From the NCBI GenBank assembly GCA_964389205.1, contig CAYMDH010000009.1, forward strand, positions 25,423 to 89,422: a stretch of 64,000 nt of DNA, written 5' to 3'. The notes beneath the pieces are model-generated. The model did not search any database, had not been told where the DNA came from, and was given only the letters and a program-made list of their open reading frames with translations. The position numbers and the translations under genes were made by a program. Below are positions 37,113-45,728 of this stretch, one piece after another. Each line of letters starts with the position of its first letter. Positions within the stretch are counted from its first letter, which is position 1. Origin of the DNA: Leptobacterium sp964389205. GTDB taxonomy: Bacteria > Bacteroidota > Bacteroidia > Flavobacteriales > Flavobacteriaceae.

Positions 37113-38039
37113 ATGAGTAAGTTATTAATTATTGGATCTGTTGCTTTTGATGCTATTGAAACTCCTTTTGGAAAAACAGATAAAATTTTAGGAGGTGCGG
37201 GTACCTATATTGGCCTTTCAGCATCTCAATTTAATATAGAGTCCTCAATAGTTTCTGTTGTTGGTGAAGATTTTCCTGATTCATATCTTCAAATGTTAAG
37301 AGATAGAAATGTTGACACTTCAGGAATAGAAGTAGTTAAAGGAGGGAAAACTTTTTTCTGGAGCGGTAAATATCATAACGATTTAAATACAAGAGATACT
37401 TTAGTAACAGAACTCAATGTTTTAGCAGATTTTAATCCAATAGTTCCAGAAGCATTTAAAGATTCAGAAGTATTAATGTTAGGGAACTTGCATCCGTCTG
37501 TTCAGCTCAATGTAATTAATCAAATGAAAGAACGACCAAAACTAATCGTTTTAGACACGATGAACTTTTGGATGGACAACGCACTGGAAGAATTAAAAGA
37601 AGTGATTAAAGAGATTGACGTTATTACAATAAATGATGAAGAGGCAAGACAGCTTACCAATGAATATTCATTAGTGAGAGCAGCTAAGAAGATATATGAA
37701 ATGGGACCAAAGTATGTCGTTATTAAAAAGGGAGAGCACGGTGCTTTACTATTTAATGAAGATGACATCTTTTTTGCACCAGCATTACCTCTAGAAGAAG
37801 TATTTGACCCTACTGGAGCAGGAGATACCTTTGCAGGAGGATTTACGGGTTATTTAGCCAAAACAGAAGACATTTCATTTGAAAACATGAAAAACGCAAT
37901 TATATACGGGTCAAATTTAGCCTCCTTTTGCGTCGAGAAGTTTGGAACAGAACGCTTGGAAAACCTTTCAAAAGAAGCTATAGAAAATAGGTTGAAACAG
38001 TTTAAAGACCTAACACAATTTGAAATAGAATTATCTTAA
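37113..38039 (+). CDS. PfkB family carbohydrate kinase
   Basis: A 308-residue ribokinase-fold kinase. The catalytic motif DPTGAGDTFAGGF is near residue 230, and an N-terminal GSVAFDAIETPFGKT with a GGAG segment marks the substrate side. Sugar or nucleoside specificity cannot be set by eye. It sits immediately upstream of the PurF-like gene, with a strong terminator in between, in what appears to be a conserved Bacteroidota neighbourhood, so a nucleotide-linked substrate is possible. Confidence 0.9.
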   Translation: MSKLLIIGSVAFDAIETPFGKTDKILGGAGTYIGLSASQFNIESSIVSVVGEDFPDSYLQMLRDRNVDTSGIEVVKGGKTFFWSGKYHNDLNTRDTLVTELNVLADFNPIVPEAFKDSEVLMLGNLHPSVQLNVINQMKERPKLIVLDTMNFWMDNALEELKEVIKEIDVITINDEEARQLTNEYSLVRAAKKIYEMGPKYVVIKKGEHGALLFNEDDIFFAPALPLEEVFDPTGAGDTFAGGFTGYLAKTEDISFENMKNAIIYGSNLASFCVEKFGTERLENLSKEAIENRLKQFKDLTQFEIELS

Positions 38040-38046
38040 AAATAAC

Positions 38047-38070
38047 GCCCTGTCTTTTCGGGGCTTTTTT
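38047..38070 (+). terminator. Intrinsic terminator after PfkB kinase
   Basis: GCCCTG pairs with CGGGGC (one G-T pair) around a TCTTTT loop, followed by six T. It lies seven bases after the kinase stop and 15 before the next ATG. Confidence 0.8.
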
Positions 38071-38084
38071 AATCCATATATTGA

Positions 38085-39983
38085 ATGAGCGATGCTATAA
38101 AACACGAATGCGGAATTGCCCTAATTAGATTGCGTAAGCCGCTGGAATATTATAAAGAAAAATACGGAAGTGCATTTTATGGAATTAATAAAATGTACCT
38201 CATGATGGAAAAACAGCATAACAGAGGGCAGGATGGAGCTGGATTTGCAAGTATTAAGTTAAATATGGAACCAGGTGAACGATACATTAGTAGAGTTCGA
38301 TCTAGTGAACAACAACCAATACAAGATATTTTTGCTCAAATTAATTCTAGAATTAATGAAGCATTAACAGAGCATCCAGATTATACAGATAATGTTTCTG
38401 CTCAGAAGAAGAACATTCCTTATTTAGGAGAATTACTTTTAGGGCATGTTCGTTACGGAACTTTTGGAAAGAATGGAACAGAAAGTGTGCATCCTTTTTT
38501 AAGACAAAATAATTGGATGCATAGAAACTTGATACTGGCAGGTAATTTTAATATGACCAATGTTAGTGAATTGTTTGATAACCTGATTCAATTAGGACAG
38601 CATCCAAAAGAAAAAGCAGATACTATAACGGTAATGGAAAAAATTGGTCATTTTTTAGACGATGCTGTTGCCAAGTTGTATAAAGAAATTAAAAAAGAGG
38701 GATATTCAAAAATGGATGCCTCTCCATTAATTGCAGAACGCCTTAATGTTGCCAAAATTTTAAGACGTGCAGCCAAAAACTGGGACGGAGGTTATGCAAT
38801 GGCAGGATTGTTAGGTCATGGAGATGCATTTGTTCTTAGAGATCCAGCAGGAATACGACCAGCTTATTATTATTCAGATGATGAAATTGTTGTAGTTGCT
38901 TCAGAGCGTCCTGTAATACAAACAGTTTTTAATGTTGATTATAACGATATTGTTGAACTAGATCCAGGAAAAGCAATTATTGTAAAGAAGAATGGATCTT
39001 TTTCTACAAAGGAAATTCTAAAACCACTAGAACGCAAAGCCTGTTCTTTTGAACGTATTTACTTTTCAAGAGGAAGTGATGCCGAAATTTATGAAGAGCG
39101 AAAGACATTAGGAAAGTTATTGTTCCCTAATATCTTAAAAGCAATAGATAATGACCTTGAGAATACTGTTTTTTCATACATCCCTAATACAGCAGAAACT
39201 AGCTTTTATGGTATGGTAAGACAAGCGCAGGATTATTTAAACAAAAAGAAAGAAGAACAGATTTTAAAAGAAGGTGCTAATATTACTCGTGAAAAACTCC
39301 ACGAGATTTTAAATTTACGACCAAGAATAGAAAAGGTAGCTATTAAAGATGCTAAATTAAGAACCTTTATTACTGAAGATAGTAGTCGTGATGATCTAGT
39401 AGCTCATGTTTATGATATTACATATAAATCTGTAAAGCCTACAGATAATTTGGTGATTATTGATGATAGTATTGTTAGAGGAACAACGCTTCAAAAAAGC
39501 ATTCTTAGAATGTTGGGGCGTTTAAATCCTAAAAAGATTGTTGTTGTATCCTCTGCTCCTCAAATACGATATCCAGATTGTTATGGGATAGATATGGCTA
39601 GATTGGAAGATTTGGTTGCTTTTAGAGCAATGTTAGCATTGCACAAAGAAAGAGGCACCTATAATATAATAGAAGAGGTTTATAAAAAATGTAAAGAACA
39701 AATAACTGTTAAAGATGTAGAAGTAATAAATTTTGTAAAAGAAGTATATGCTCCTTTTACAGACGAAGAAGTTTCTGATAAAATAGCAGAATTGTTACTT
39801 CCAGAAGATATAAAATCTAATGTTGAGGTTATATTTCAATCTGTTTCTAATTTGCATAAAGCGTGTCCAAAGAATTTAGGAGATTGGTATTTTACAGGAG
39901 ATTATCCTACACCTGGAGGAAATCGTGTAGTCAATAAAGCATTTATTAATTTTTATGAAGGAAACAAAGAACGAGCTTACTAA
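38085..39983 (+). CDS. PurF-like amidophosphoribosyltransferase, long form
   Basis: A 632-residue class II glutamine amidotransferase fused to a phosphoribosyltransferase domain. Cys9 in HECGIAL is the expected N-terminal nucleophile after propeptide removal, and HNRGQDGAGFAS follows. The phosphoribosyl-binding segment is NLVIIDDSIVRGTTLQKSI. It is about 130 residues longer than classical PurF; a long form of this type is a recognised Bacteroidota protein. It catalyses the first step of purine synthesis or a close variant. Confidence 0.88.
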   Translation: MSDAIKHECGIALIRLRKPLEYYKEKYGSAFYGINKMYLMMEKQHNRGQDGAGFASIKLNMEPGERYISRVRSSEQQPIQDIFAQINSRINEALTEHPDYTDNVSAQKKNIPYLGELLLGHVRYGTFGKNGTESVHPFLRQNNWMHRNLILAGNFNMTNVSELFDNLIQLGQHPKEKADTITVMEKIGHFLDDAVAKLYKEIKKEGYSKMDASPLIAERLNVAKILRRAAKNWDGGYAMAGLLGHGDAFVLRDPAGIRPAYYYSDDEIVVVASERPVIQTVFNVDYNDIVELDPGKAIIVKKNGSFSTKEILKPLERKACSFERIYFSRGSDAEIYEERKTLGKLLFPNILKAIDNDLENTVFSYIPNTAETSFYGMVRQAQDYLNKKKEEQILKEGANITREKLHEILNLRPRIEKVAIKDAKLRTFITEDSSRDDLVAHVYDITYKSVKPTDNLVIIDDSIVRGTTLQKSILRMLGRLNPKKIVVVSSAPQIRYPDCYGIDMARLEDLVAFRAMLALHKERGTYNIIEEVYKKCKEQITVKDVEVINFVKEVYAPFTDEEVSDKIAELLLPEDIKSNVEVIFQSVSNLHKACPKNLGDWYFTGDYPTPGGNRVVNKAFINFYEGNKERAY

Positions 39984-40080
39984 TAAATGTTAAATTATTG
40001 TTAATTTATGCATTTAATCGTATAAATTGACCGTTTGACCGATTTTTTGTTTAACGTTCTTTGTTTGATATACTTTTAAC

Positions 40081-40158
40081 TCACCATAGCATAAGTAGGT
40101 TAAGTTCATGGTAAGATTTGGGGCAAAAAAGGTGGATTCTTTCCACCTTTTTTATTTG
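40081..40158 (+). ncRNA. Putative small RNA, copy 1 of a perfect 78-base duplication
   Basis: This unit is identical, base for base, to 40362-40439. It contains ACCAT/ATGGT (40083-40087 and 40108-40112) as a possible 5' stem and ends in a strong terminator: AAAAAAGGTGG, a seven-base loop, CCACCTTTTTT (40125-40153). A -7-like box TACTTTTA sits at 40071-40078, at the same offset as the perfect box of copy 2, with TTTG 21 bases further up. It contains no convincing open frame and lies between the PurF-like gene and sodA. Confidence 0.6.
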
Positions 40159-40351
40159 ATATAACTTCTACAAAAGAATAATCACATCTATTAAATAACA
40201 AACATTTAGTTTTTTTAAAAGTAATAATTGAAGTAAAGATTTGATAGTATTTTTTATCGTTTATCAGTAAGATATTTCAATAAAAATACACTTTATCTAA
40301 TTTTAAGAACATTATAACATATTTCTTTCCGTACTATTAAAAAAAATGTTC

Positions 40352-40359
40352 TATATTTG
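40352..40359 (+). promoter_or_regulatory. -7 box of small RNA copy 2
   Basis: TATATTTG, a perfect TAnnTTTG match, ends two bases before the 78-base unit at 40362. Initiation about seven bases downstream would fall at the 5' stem of the unit. Confidence 0.5.
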
Positions 40360-40361
40360 TT

Positions 40362-40439
40362 TCACCATAGCATAAGTAGGTTAAGTTCATGGTAAGATTT
40401 GGGGCAAAAAAGGTGGATTCTTTCCACCTTTTTTATTTG
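40362..40439 (+). ncRNA. Putative small RNA, copy 2 of a perfect 78-base duplication
   Basis: Identical to copy 1, starting 281 bases later, while the 203 bases between them are unrelated A/T-rich sequence. The terminator hairpin is at 40406-40434. Because it has A on one side and T on the other, it can also terminate sodA, which converges on it 19 bases away. The exact identity of both copies, in the absence of coding potential, suggests selection or a very recent duplication. Confidence 0.6.
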
Positions 40440-40457
40440 CATTATGTTTGTCCTAGA

Positions 40458-41066
40458 TTATTTATTCGCTGCATACAAAGCTGACGCATTATCCCAATTG
40501 ATAACATTAAAAAAAGCATTAACGTAGTCAGGTCTTCTATTTTGGTAGTTTAAATAATACGCATGTTCCCACACATCTACACCTAAAATAGGGAAACCAC
40601 CACAAGCAACACCGGGCATTAAAGGATTATCTTGATTTGGAGTAGAACATACTTCTACTTTCCCACCTTTATGAACACATAACCATGCCCATCCAGATCC
40701 AAATCTAGTTCCTGCTGCAGTAGAAAATGCTTTTTTAAAGTCTTCAAAAGAACCAAAAGCACTATTAATTGCGTCTGCTAATTCTCCACTAGGAGTTCCT
40801 CCTCCGTTTGGAGACATAGATTCCCAAAACAAACGATGATTATAAAAACCACCACCATTATTTCTAACAGCTCCATTGTTCATGTCTAAACCAGATAGAA
40901 TATCTTCAATTGACTTTCCTTCTAAATCTGTTCCTGCAATAGCGCCATTTAATTTTGTAGTATATCCATTATGATGTTTTCCGTGATGTATCTCCATAGT
41001 ACGAGCATCTATATGAGGCTCTAATGCATTGTGATCATACGGTAATTTTGGTAATTCAAAAGCCAT
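40458..41066 (-). CDS. sodA: Superoxide dismutase (Fe/Mn family)
   Basis: A 202-residue enzyme that dismutates superoxide. Metal ligands His27, His77, Asp164 and His168 are present (the last two in DVWEHAYYL). The stretch TPNQDNPLM places Gln where Mn-type enzymes have it, so Mn or cambialistic use is likelier than strict Fe. No signal peptide, so cytoplasmic. It converges on the second small RNA unit. Confidence 0.96.
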   Translation of the reverse strand: MAFELPKLPYDHNALEPHIDARTMEIHHGKHHNGYTTKLNGAIAGTDLEGKSIEDILSGLDMNNGAVRNNGGGFYNHRLFWESMSPNGGGTPSGELADAINSAFGSFEDFKKAFSTAAGTRFGSGWAWLCVHKGGKVEVCSTPNQDNPLMPGVACGGFPILGVDVWEHAYYLNYQNRRPDYVNAFFNVINWDNASALYAANK

Positions 41067-41265
41067 AATATTTATTTTTAATTAAAGATTTAATTTGTTT
41101 AACAAATTTACACATAAACTTAAACTTTATACAGAACTCATTTAGACTTTTTCATCAAGTATTTAAATAGTATTAATTTAACACCGCTTTTATTAAATTA
41201 AAATGACATGGAGAATAAATAAGTAAGAACCGACAGAGTTTTGTTACTTTGGTAAAAAATTAGGA

Positions 41266-44200
41266 TTGGATACAGTTCCTTTTAAAATATTCAATGCATC
41301 TGCTGGTTCAGGAAAGACCTTTATGCTGGTTAAACAGTATTTGAAGATTTTACTAAGCGCTCCTTATACAGACAGTTTCAAGCAAATTCTAGCGATTACA
41401 TTTACCAATAAGGCGGTTAATGAAATGAAGCAACGTATTGTAGAAAATCTCGAATTGTTTTCTGAGACTACTATTGTTGAAAAAAACAACCCAATGTTTT
41501 CTTCTTTACTAGAAGAACTTCAAATTCCTGCAGAAGAACTCATAGAAAGAGCTGCTAAAATATTAAAACGTATTCTTCACAATTATGCTTTTTTTGATGT
41601 CGTAACTATAGATAAATTTAATCATCGTCTACTTAGAACTTTTGCTTTTGATTTAAAATTACCAATGAATTTTGAAGTAGCCCTAGATACTGAATTACTT
41701 CTAGAAGAAGCGATAGATCAGCTTATATTTAAAGCAGGGGAGCAACAGAAACTAACAGAAGTATTAATCTCTTTTGCCTTAGAAAAAGCAGATGATGATA
41801 AAAGTTGGGACATCGCAAGAGACTTAAAGAAGATTGCCTCATTGCTGTTGGATGAAAACCATAATGAACCCTTAGAAAAACTAAAAAAATATACACTTCA
41901 AGACTTTAATCGTTTAAACGCTCTCCTTAAGTCACACATAAAACGAGAAGAAGAGATCTTAAAAAAAGGAGGGAATACAATTCTTGAACTTATAGAAGCA
42001 GATGGGATAGAATTTTCAGATTTTACAAGAAGTACATTGCCTAAGCATTTTAAAAAAATAGCCAATGGTGAATTTAACGGTTTGTATGAAAACAAACTGG
42101 AAGAAAACCTTATTACAGGAAATATATATGCTAAATCACTTTCACAAGAAAGAGCAGAGAAAATAGATTTTTTAATTCCAGCTCTTTTACAAGCGTATCA
42201 AACTTTAAAAAAAGGAGTTTATCACCTTAAATTTCTTCAAAATTTTTATAAAAATAGCGTTCCATTATCATTATTAAATGCAATTCAAGCAGAATTAGAA
42301 ACGATAAAAGCAGAAAATAATCTGTTTCTTATATCAGAGTTTAACAGTACTATTTCAAAAGTAATTGCTCATGAACCTGCTCCATTTATTTATGAACGTA
42401 TAGGAGAAAAATATCGACATTATTTTATAGATGAATTTCAAGACACTTCACAAATGCAGTGGAATAATTTAATTCCTTTAATTGGAAATGCTATTGAGAG
42501 TGAAACCTTAACAGGAAAAAAAGGGTCCCTATTATTAGTAGGAGATGCGAAACAGGCCATTTATAGATGGCGAGGAGGTAAGGCAGAGCAATTTATAGAC
42601 CTTTATAATGATAACAATCCTTTTCAAGTAAACAAAGAAGTTGCTTCACTTCCTGTAAATTATAGAAGTTATAAAGAAGTAGTTTCTTTTAATAATGGCT
42701 TTTTTAAACATATCTCTTCCTTTTTATCAAATGAACATTACAAAGATCTTTTTGAAAATAAAAGCGAGCAACAATACAATCATAAAGAAGGAGGGTTTGT
42801 ACAGCTAACTTTTATAAACAAAGATGAAGACGAAAATTTAGCTTATTGCCAACAAGTTATAGATCAAATAAAGCTATTAATAGATGATGGATATGGGTAC
42901 AACGATATTTGTATTCTTACAAGAAAGAAAAAGCATGGATTGATCATTGCTAATTTTTTACTTGAAAATGAAATACCTATCATATCATCAGAATCATTAT
43001 TGCTAAAAAACAGTCCTAAAATTAATTTCTTAATAGATTTAATTGAATTTGCGCTTCAACCTAAAAACAAAGAAATACAAGTAAACCTTTTAAGATTTCT
43101 AATTGAAAAGAGAAGCATAAAAGAAAAACATAAATTTTTTAGCGAATATATAGGTCGAATAGAAGTTCTCTTTACTGTCTATAGTTTTGATCAATCAACC
43201 TTTCATAAATTACCTTTTTTAAATGCCATAGAATATGCCATTCACAGCTTTAATTTATATGATTATTCTGATGCATATTTACAATTCTTTCTAGATGAGA
43301 TCTTAGATTTTAGTATACATCAAAATACAGGGTTTGGTAATTTTTTAAAATATTGGGAAAAGAAAAGTAATCGATTAAGTGTTGTAGCCCCCAATGGTAA
43401 TAATGCAGTTCAAATTATGACCATACATAAATCTAAAGGATTAGAATTTCCAATAGTAATTTACCCATATGCACAGAGCAATATTTATGAAGAAATAGAT
43501 CCTAAAGTATGGCTTCCAATAGACAAAGATACTTTTGGTATTGAGCTTGGTTTATTTTCAAAAAACAAAGAAATAGGGAACTATAATGATTATGGAGCTA
43601 CTATATATGATAGTTTAAATACAAAATTAGAGCTTGATCAATTTAATATCTTGTATGTTGCACTTACAAGAGCCATAGAACGTTTGTATATAATAGCAAA
43701 AACAGCTATAAAAAGAGGAGGAGAAGAAGATCTAAAAAGTTTCTCAGGGCTTTTTATTAATTATTTAAAAAAACAATCGTTGTGGAATGAAGATCAAAAA
43801 ATCTATTCTTTTGGAATTCAAACACCCAAAGAGAAAATAAAAACAACTTTATTGATAGAGCAAATACCTTTTTTATCGAATGATGTAATTCGCCCTTTTT
43901 ATAAGATCATAACTAAAACAGGTACATTATGGGATACTGCACAAGGACAAGCCGTTGAAAAAGGAAATCTATATCATTTTTTACTCTCTAAGATTACATA
44001 TGCAAATGAGTTGGATATTGTTTTAAAAGATGCTTTACATCAAGGGACTATTAATCAAAATGAGTTAGAGACGATTCACAAGGCTTTAAAAAGCCTTTTA
44101 GAGCACCCAGAAATTAAAGATTATTTTTCTAGAGACTACGAAATATATAATGAATATGATATCTATACCTCAAAAGCAGAATTAGTTCGCCCAGATAGAC

Positions 44201-44376
44201 TGGCTATTGGTAAAAATAAAGAAGTCATTATTATTGATTATAAAACAGGAAGCTATAATGAAACGTTTGTAAATCAGTTAGACACTTACACCGTTGTACT
44301 GGAAGAAATGGGGTTTAGCGTTATACAACGTCTATTAGTATTTATTAATGAAGAAATAACTATAAAAACTATATGA
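41266..44376 (+). CDS. UvrD/AddA-like helicase-nuclease
   Basis: A 1036-residue superfamily 1 helicase starting at a TTG (41266). Walker A is NASAGSGKT (residues 10-18), Walker B HYFIDEFQDTSQMQW, later motifs LLVGDAKQAIYRWRGG, VNYRS, QIMTIHKSKGLEFP and LYVALTRA. The C-terminus carries a PD-(D/E)XK nuclease core with VIIIDYKTGSYNE. Together these make the AddA subunit of an AddAB-type double-strand-break resection enzyme. Its partner at 47207 is separated by kbl and ompA. Confidence 0.92.
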   Translation: MDTVPFKIFNASAGSGKTFMLVKQYLKILLSAPYTDSFKQILAITFTNKAVNEMKQRIVENLELFSETTIVEKNNPMFSSLLEELQIPAEELIERAAKILKRILHNYAFFDVVTIDKFNHRLLRTFAFDLKLPMNFEVALDTELLLEEAIDQLIFKAGEQQKLTEVLISFALEKADDDKSWDIARDLKKIASLLLDENHNEPLEKLKKYTLQDFNRLNALLKSHIKREEEILKKGGNTILELIEADGIEFSDFTRSTLPKHFKKIANGEFNGLYENKLEENLITGNIYAKSLSQERAEKIDFLIPALLQAYQTLKKGVYHLKFLQNFYKNSVPLSLLNAIQAELETIKAENNLFLISEFNSTISKVIAHEPAPFIYERIGEKYRHYFIDEFQDTSQMQWNNLIPLIGNAIESETLTGKKGSLLLVGDAKQAIYRWRGGKAEQFIDLYNDNNPFQVNKEVASLPVNYRSYKEVVSFNNGFFKHISSFLSNEHYKDLFENKSEQQYNHKEGGFVQLTFINKDEDENLAYCQQVIDQIKLLIDDGYGYNDICILTRKKKHGLIIANFLLENEIPIISSESLLLKNSPKINFLIDLIEFALQPKNKEIQVNLLRFLIEKRSIKEKHKFFSEYIGRIEVLFTVYSFDQSTFHKLPFLNAIEYAIHSFNLYDYSDAYLQFFLDEILDFSIHQNTGFGNFLKYWEKKSNRLSVVAPNGNNAVQIMTIHKSKGLEFPIVIYPYAQSNIYEEIDPKVWLPIDKDTFGIELGLFSKNKEIGNYNDYGATIYDSLNTKLELDQFNILYVALTRAIERLYIIAKTAIKRGGEEDLKSFSGLFINYLKKQSLWNEDQKIYSFGIQTPKEKIKTTLLIEQIPFLSNDVIRPFYKIITKTGTLWDTAQGQAVEKGNLYHFLLSKITYANELDIVLKDALHQGTINQNELETIHKALKSLLEHPEIKDYFSRDYEIYNEYDIYTSKAELVRPDRLAIGKNKEVIIIDYKTGSYNETFVNQLDTYTVVLEEMGFSVIQRLLVFINEEITIKTI

Positions 44377-44397
44377 ATTTAGCTCATTAAAGTTTGC

Positions 44398-44405
44398 TAT
44401 TTTTG
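44398..44405 (+). promoter_or_regulatory. Probable -7 box of kbl
   Basis: TATTTTTG matches TAnnTTTG and lies 15 bases before the kbl ATG, with no clear -33 TTTG. Confidence 0.4.
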
Positions 44406-44420
44406 TAAAAAACAGATGAT

Positions 44421-45614
44421 ATGTACAGTGAAATAAAATCACATCTTCAACAAGAATTAGAAGAAATAAAAAACAACGGCCTTTTCAAAAAAGAACGTAT
44501 AATTACATCTCCACAAGATGCTGTTATTAAAATTTCTACAGGAGAAGAGGTTATTAATTTTTGTGCCAATAATTACCTAGGGCTCTCCTCACATCCAGAA
44601 GTTGTACAAGCTGCAAAAGACACATTAGACTCTCATGGTTTTGGAATGTCATCGGTTCGGTTTATATGTGGAACTCAAGATATCCATAAAGATTTAGAAG
44701 CTAAGATTGCTGATTTTTATGAAACGGAAGATACCATATTATATGCAGCTGCTTTTGATGCTAATGGAGGTGTTTTTGAACCTTTACTTGGTAAAGAAGA
44801 TGCTATTATTTCTGATTCTTTAAACCACGCTTCTATTATAGATGGTGTTCGTTTATGTAAAGCGATGCGTTACCGTTATCAGAATAGTGATATGGAAGAC
44901 TTAGAAAAACAATTAAAACAAGCCAATGAAGATGGTGCTCGTTTTAAAATAATAGTTACTGATGGTGTTTTCTCAATGGATGGTTTGGTTGCTCCTTTAG
45001 ATAAAATATGTGATTTATCAGATAAGTATGATGCTTTAGTAATGATTGATGAATGCCATGCAGCAGGTTTTATTGGTGATACAGGGCGAGGAACTCTAGA
45101 AGAAAAAGGGGTTATGGGCCGCATAGACATTATCACTGGAACCTTAGGGAAAGCATTAGGCGGTGCTATGGGAGGTTATACCACAGGGAAAAAAGAAATT
45201 ATAGAAATATTACGTCAACGTTCCAGACCGTATTTATTTTCCAATTCTTTATCTCCTGCTATTGTAGGAGCCTCTATTAAGGTATTTGATTTACTATCTG
45301 ATAACACAACATTAAGAGATAAATTGGCATGGAATACTTCCTATTTTAAGAAAGGGATGAAAGAAGCAGGCTTTGATATTATTGATGGAGATTCTGCTAT
45401 TGTGCCAGTAATGCTCTATGATGCGAAGCTTTCACAAGAAATGGCAGAACGCCTTCTAGAGAAAGGAATTTATGTGATAGGATTCTTTTATCCAGTAGTA
45501 CCTAAAGGAAAAGCAAGAATTAGGGTACAGCTTTCTGCAGCACACGAAAAAGAGCATTTAGACAAAGCGATTATGTCGTTTACGACTGTAGGGAAGGAAC
45601 TGGAGCTTATCTAA
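44421..45614 (+). CDS. kbl: Glycine C-acetyltransferase (2-amino-3-ketobutyrate CoA ligase)
   Basis: A 397-residue pyridoxal-phosphate enzyme of the alpha-oxoamine synthase family. The Schiff-base lysine is Lys244 in TGTLGKALGGAMGG; DECHAAGFIG holds the Asp that contacts the cofactor nitrogen. It cleaves 2-amino-3-oxobutyrate to glycine and acetyl-CoA in threonine breakdown. No threonine dehydrogenase gene lies nearby. Confidence 0.95.
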   Translation: MYSEIKSHLQQELEEIKNNGLFKKERIITSPQDAVIKISTGEEVINFCANNYLGLSSHPEVVQAAKDTLDSHGFGMSSVRFICGTQDIHKDLEAKIADFYETEDTILYAAAFDANGGVFEPLLGKEDAIISDSLNHASIIDGVRLCKAMRYRYQNSDMEDLEKQLKQANEDGARFKIIVTDGVFSMDGLVAPLDKICDLSDKYDALVMIDECHAAGFIGDTGRGTLEEKGVMGRIDIITGTLGKALGGAMGGYTTGKKEIIEILRQRSRPYLFSNSLSPAIVGASIKVFDLLSDNTTLRDKLAWNTSYFKKGMKEAGFDIIDGDSAIVPVMLYDAKLSQEMAERLLEKGIYVIGFFYPVVPKGKARIRVQLSAAHEKEHLDKAIMSFTTVGKELELI

Positions 45615-45661
45615 AAAGAATTGAAAAATCTTAAAAAAAGTAAAAAATTAATATATTTGTT

Positions 45662-45692
45662 TTTGTTAATAAACTTTAACATCTTACATTTG
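45662..45692 (+). promoter_or_regulatory. Full Bacteroidota-type promoter of the ompA-like gene
   Basis: TTTG (45662-45665), a 19-base spacer, and TACATTTG (45685-45692) match the -33/-7 consensus of the phylum. This is the best promoter in the window and implies a leader of about 30 bases. A second box, TATATTTG, is at 45652-45659. Confidence 0.65.
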
Positions 45693-45728
45693 TCACCAAT
45701 TAACACATAAAAATTAAATAAATCAAAC

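Noticed and set aside
40081..40439. The 78-base duplication as a two-repeat CRISPR or IS ends
   Set aside because: Repeat too long, a 203-base gap, no cas gene or transposase, and each unit ends in a terminator.
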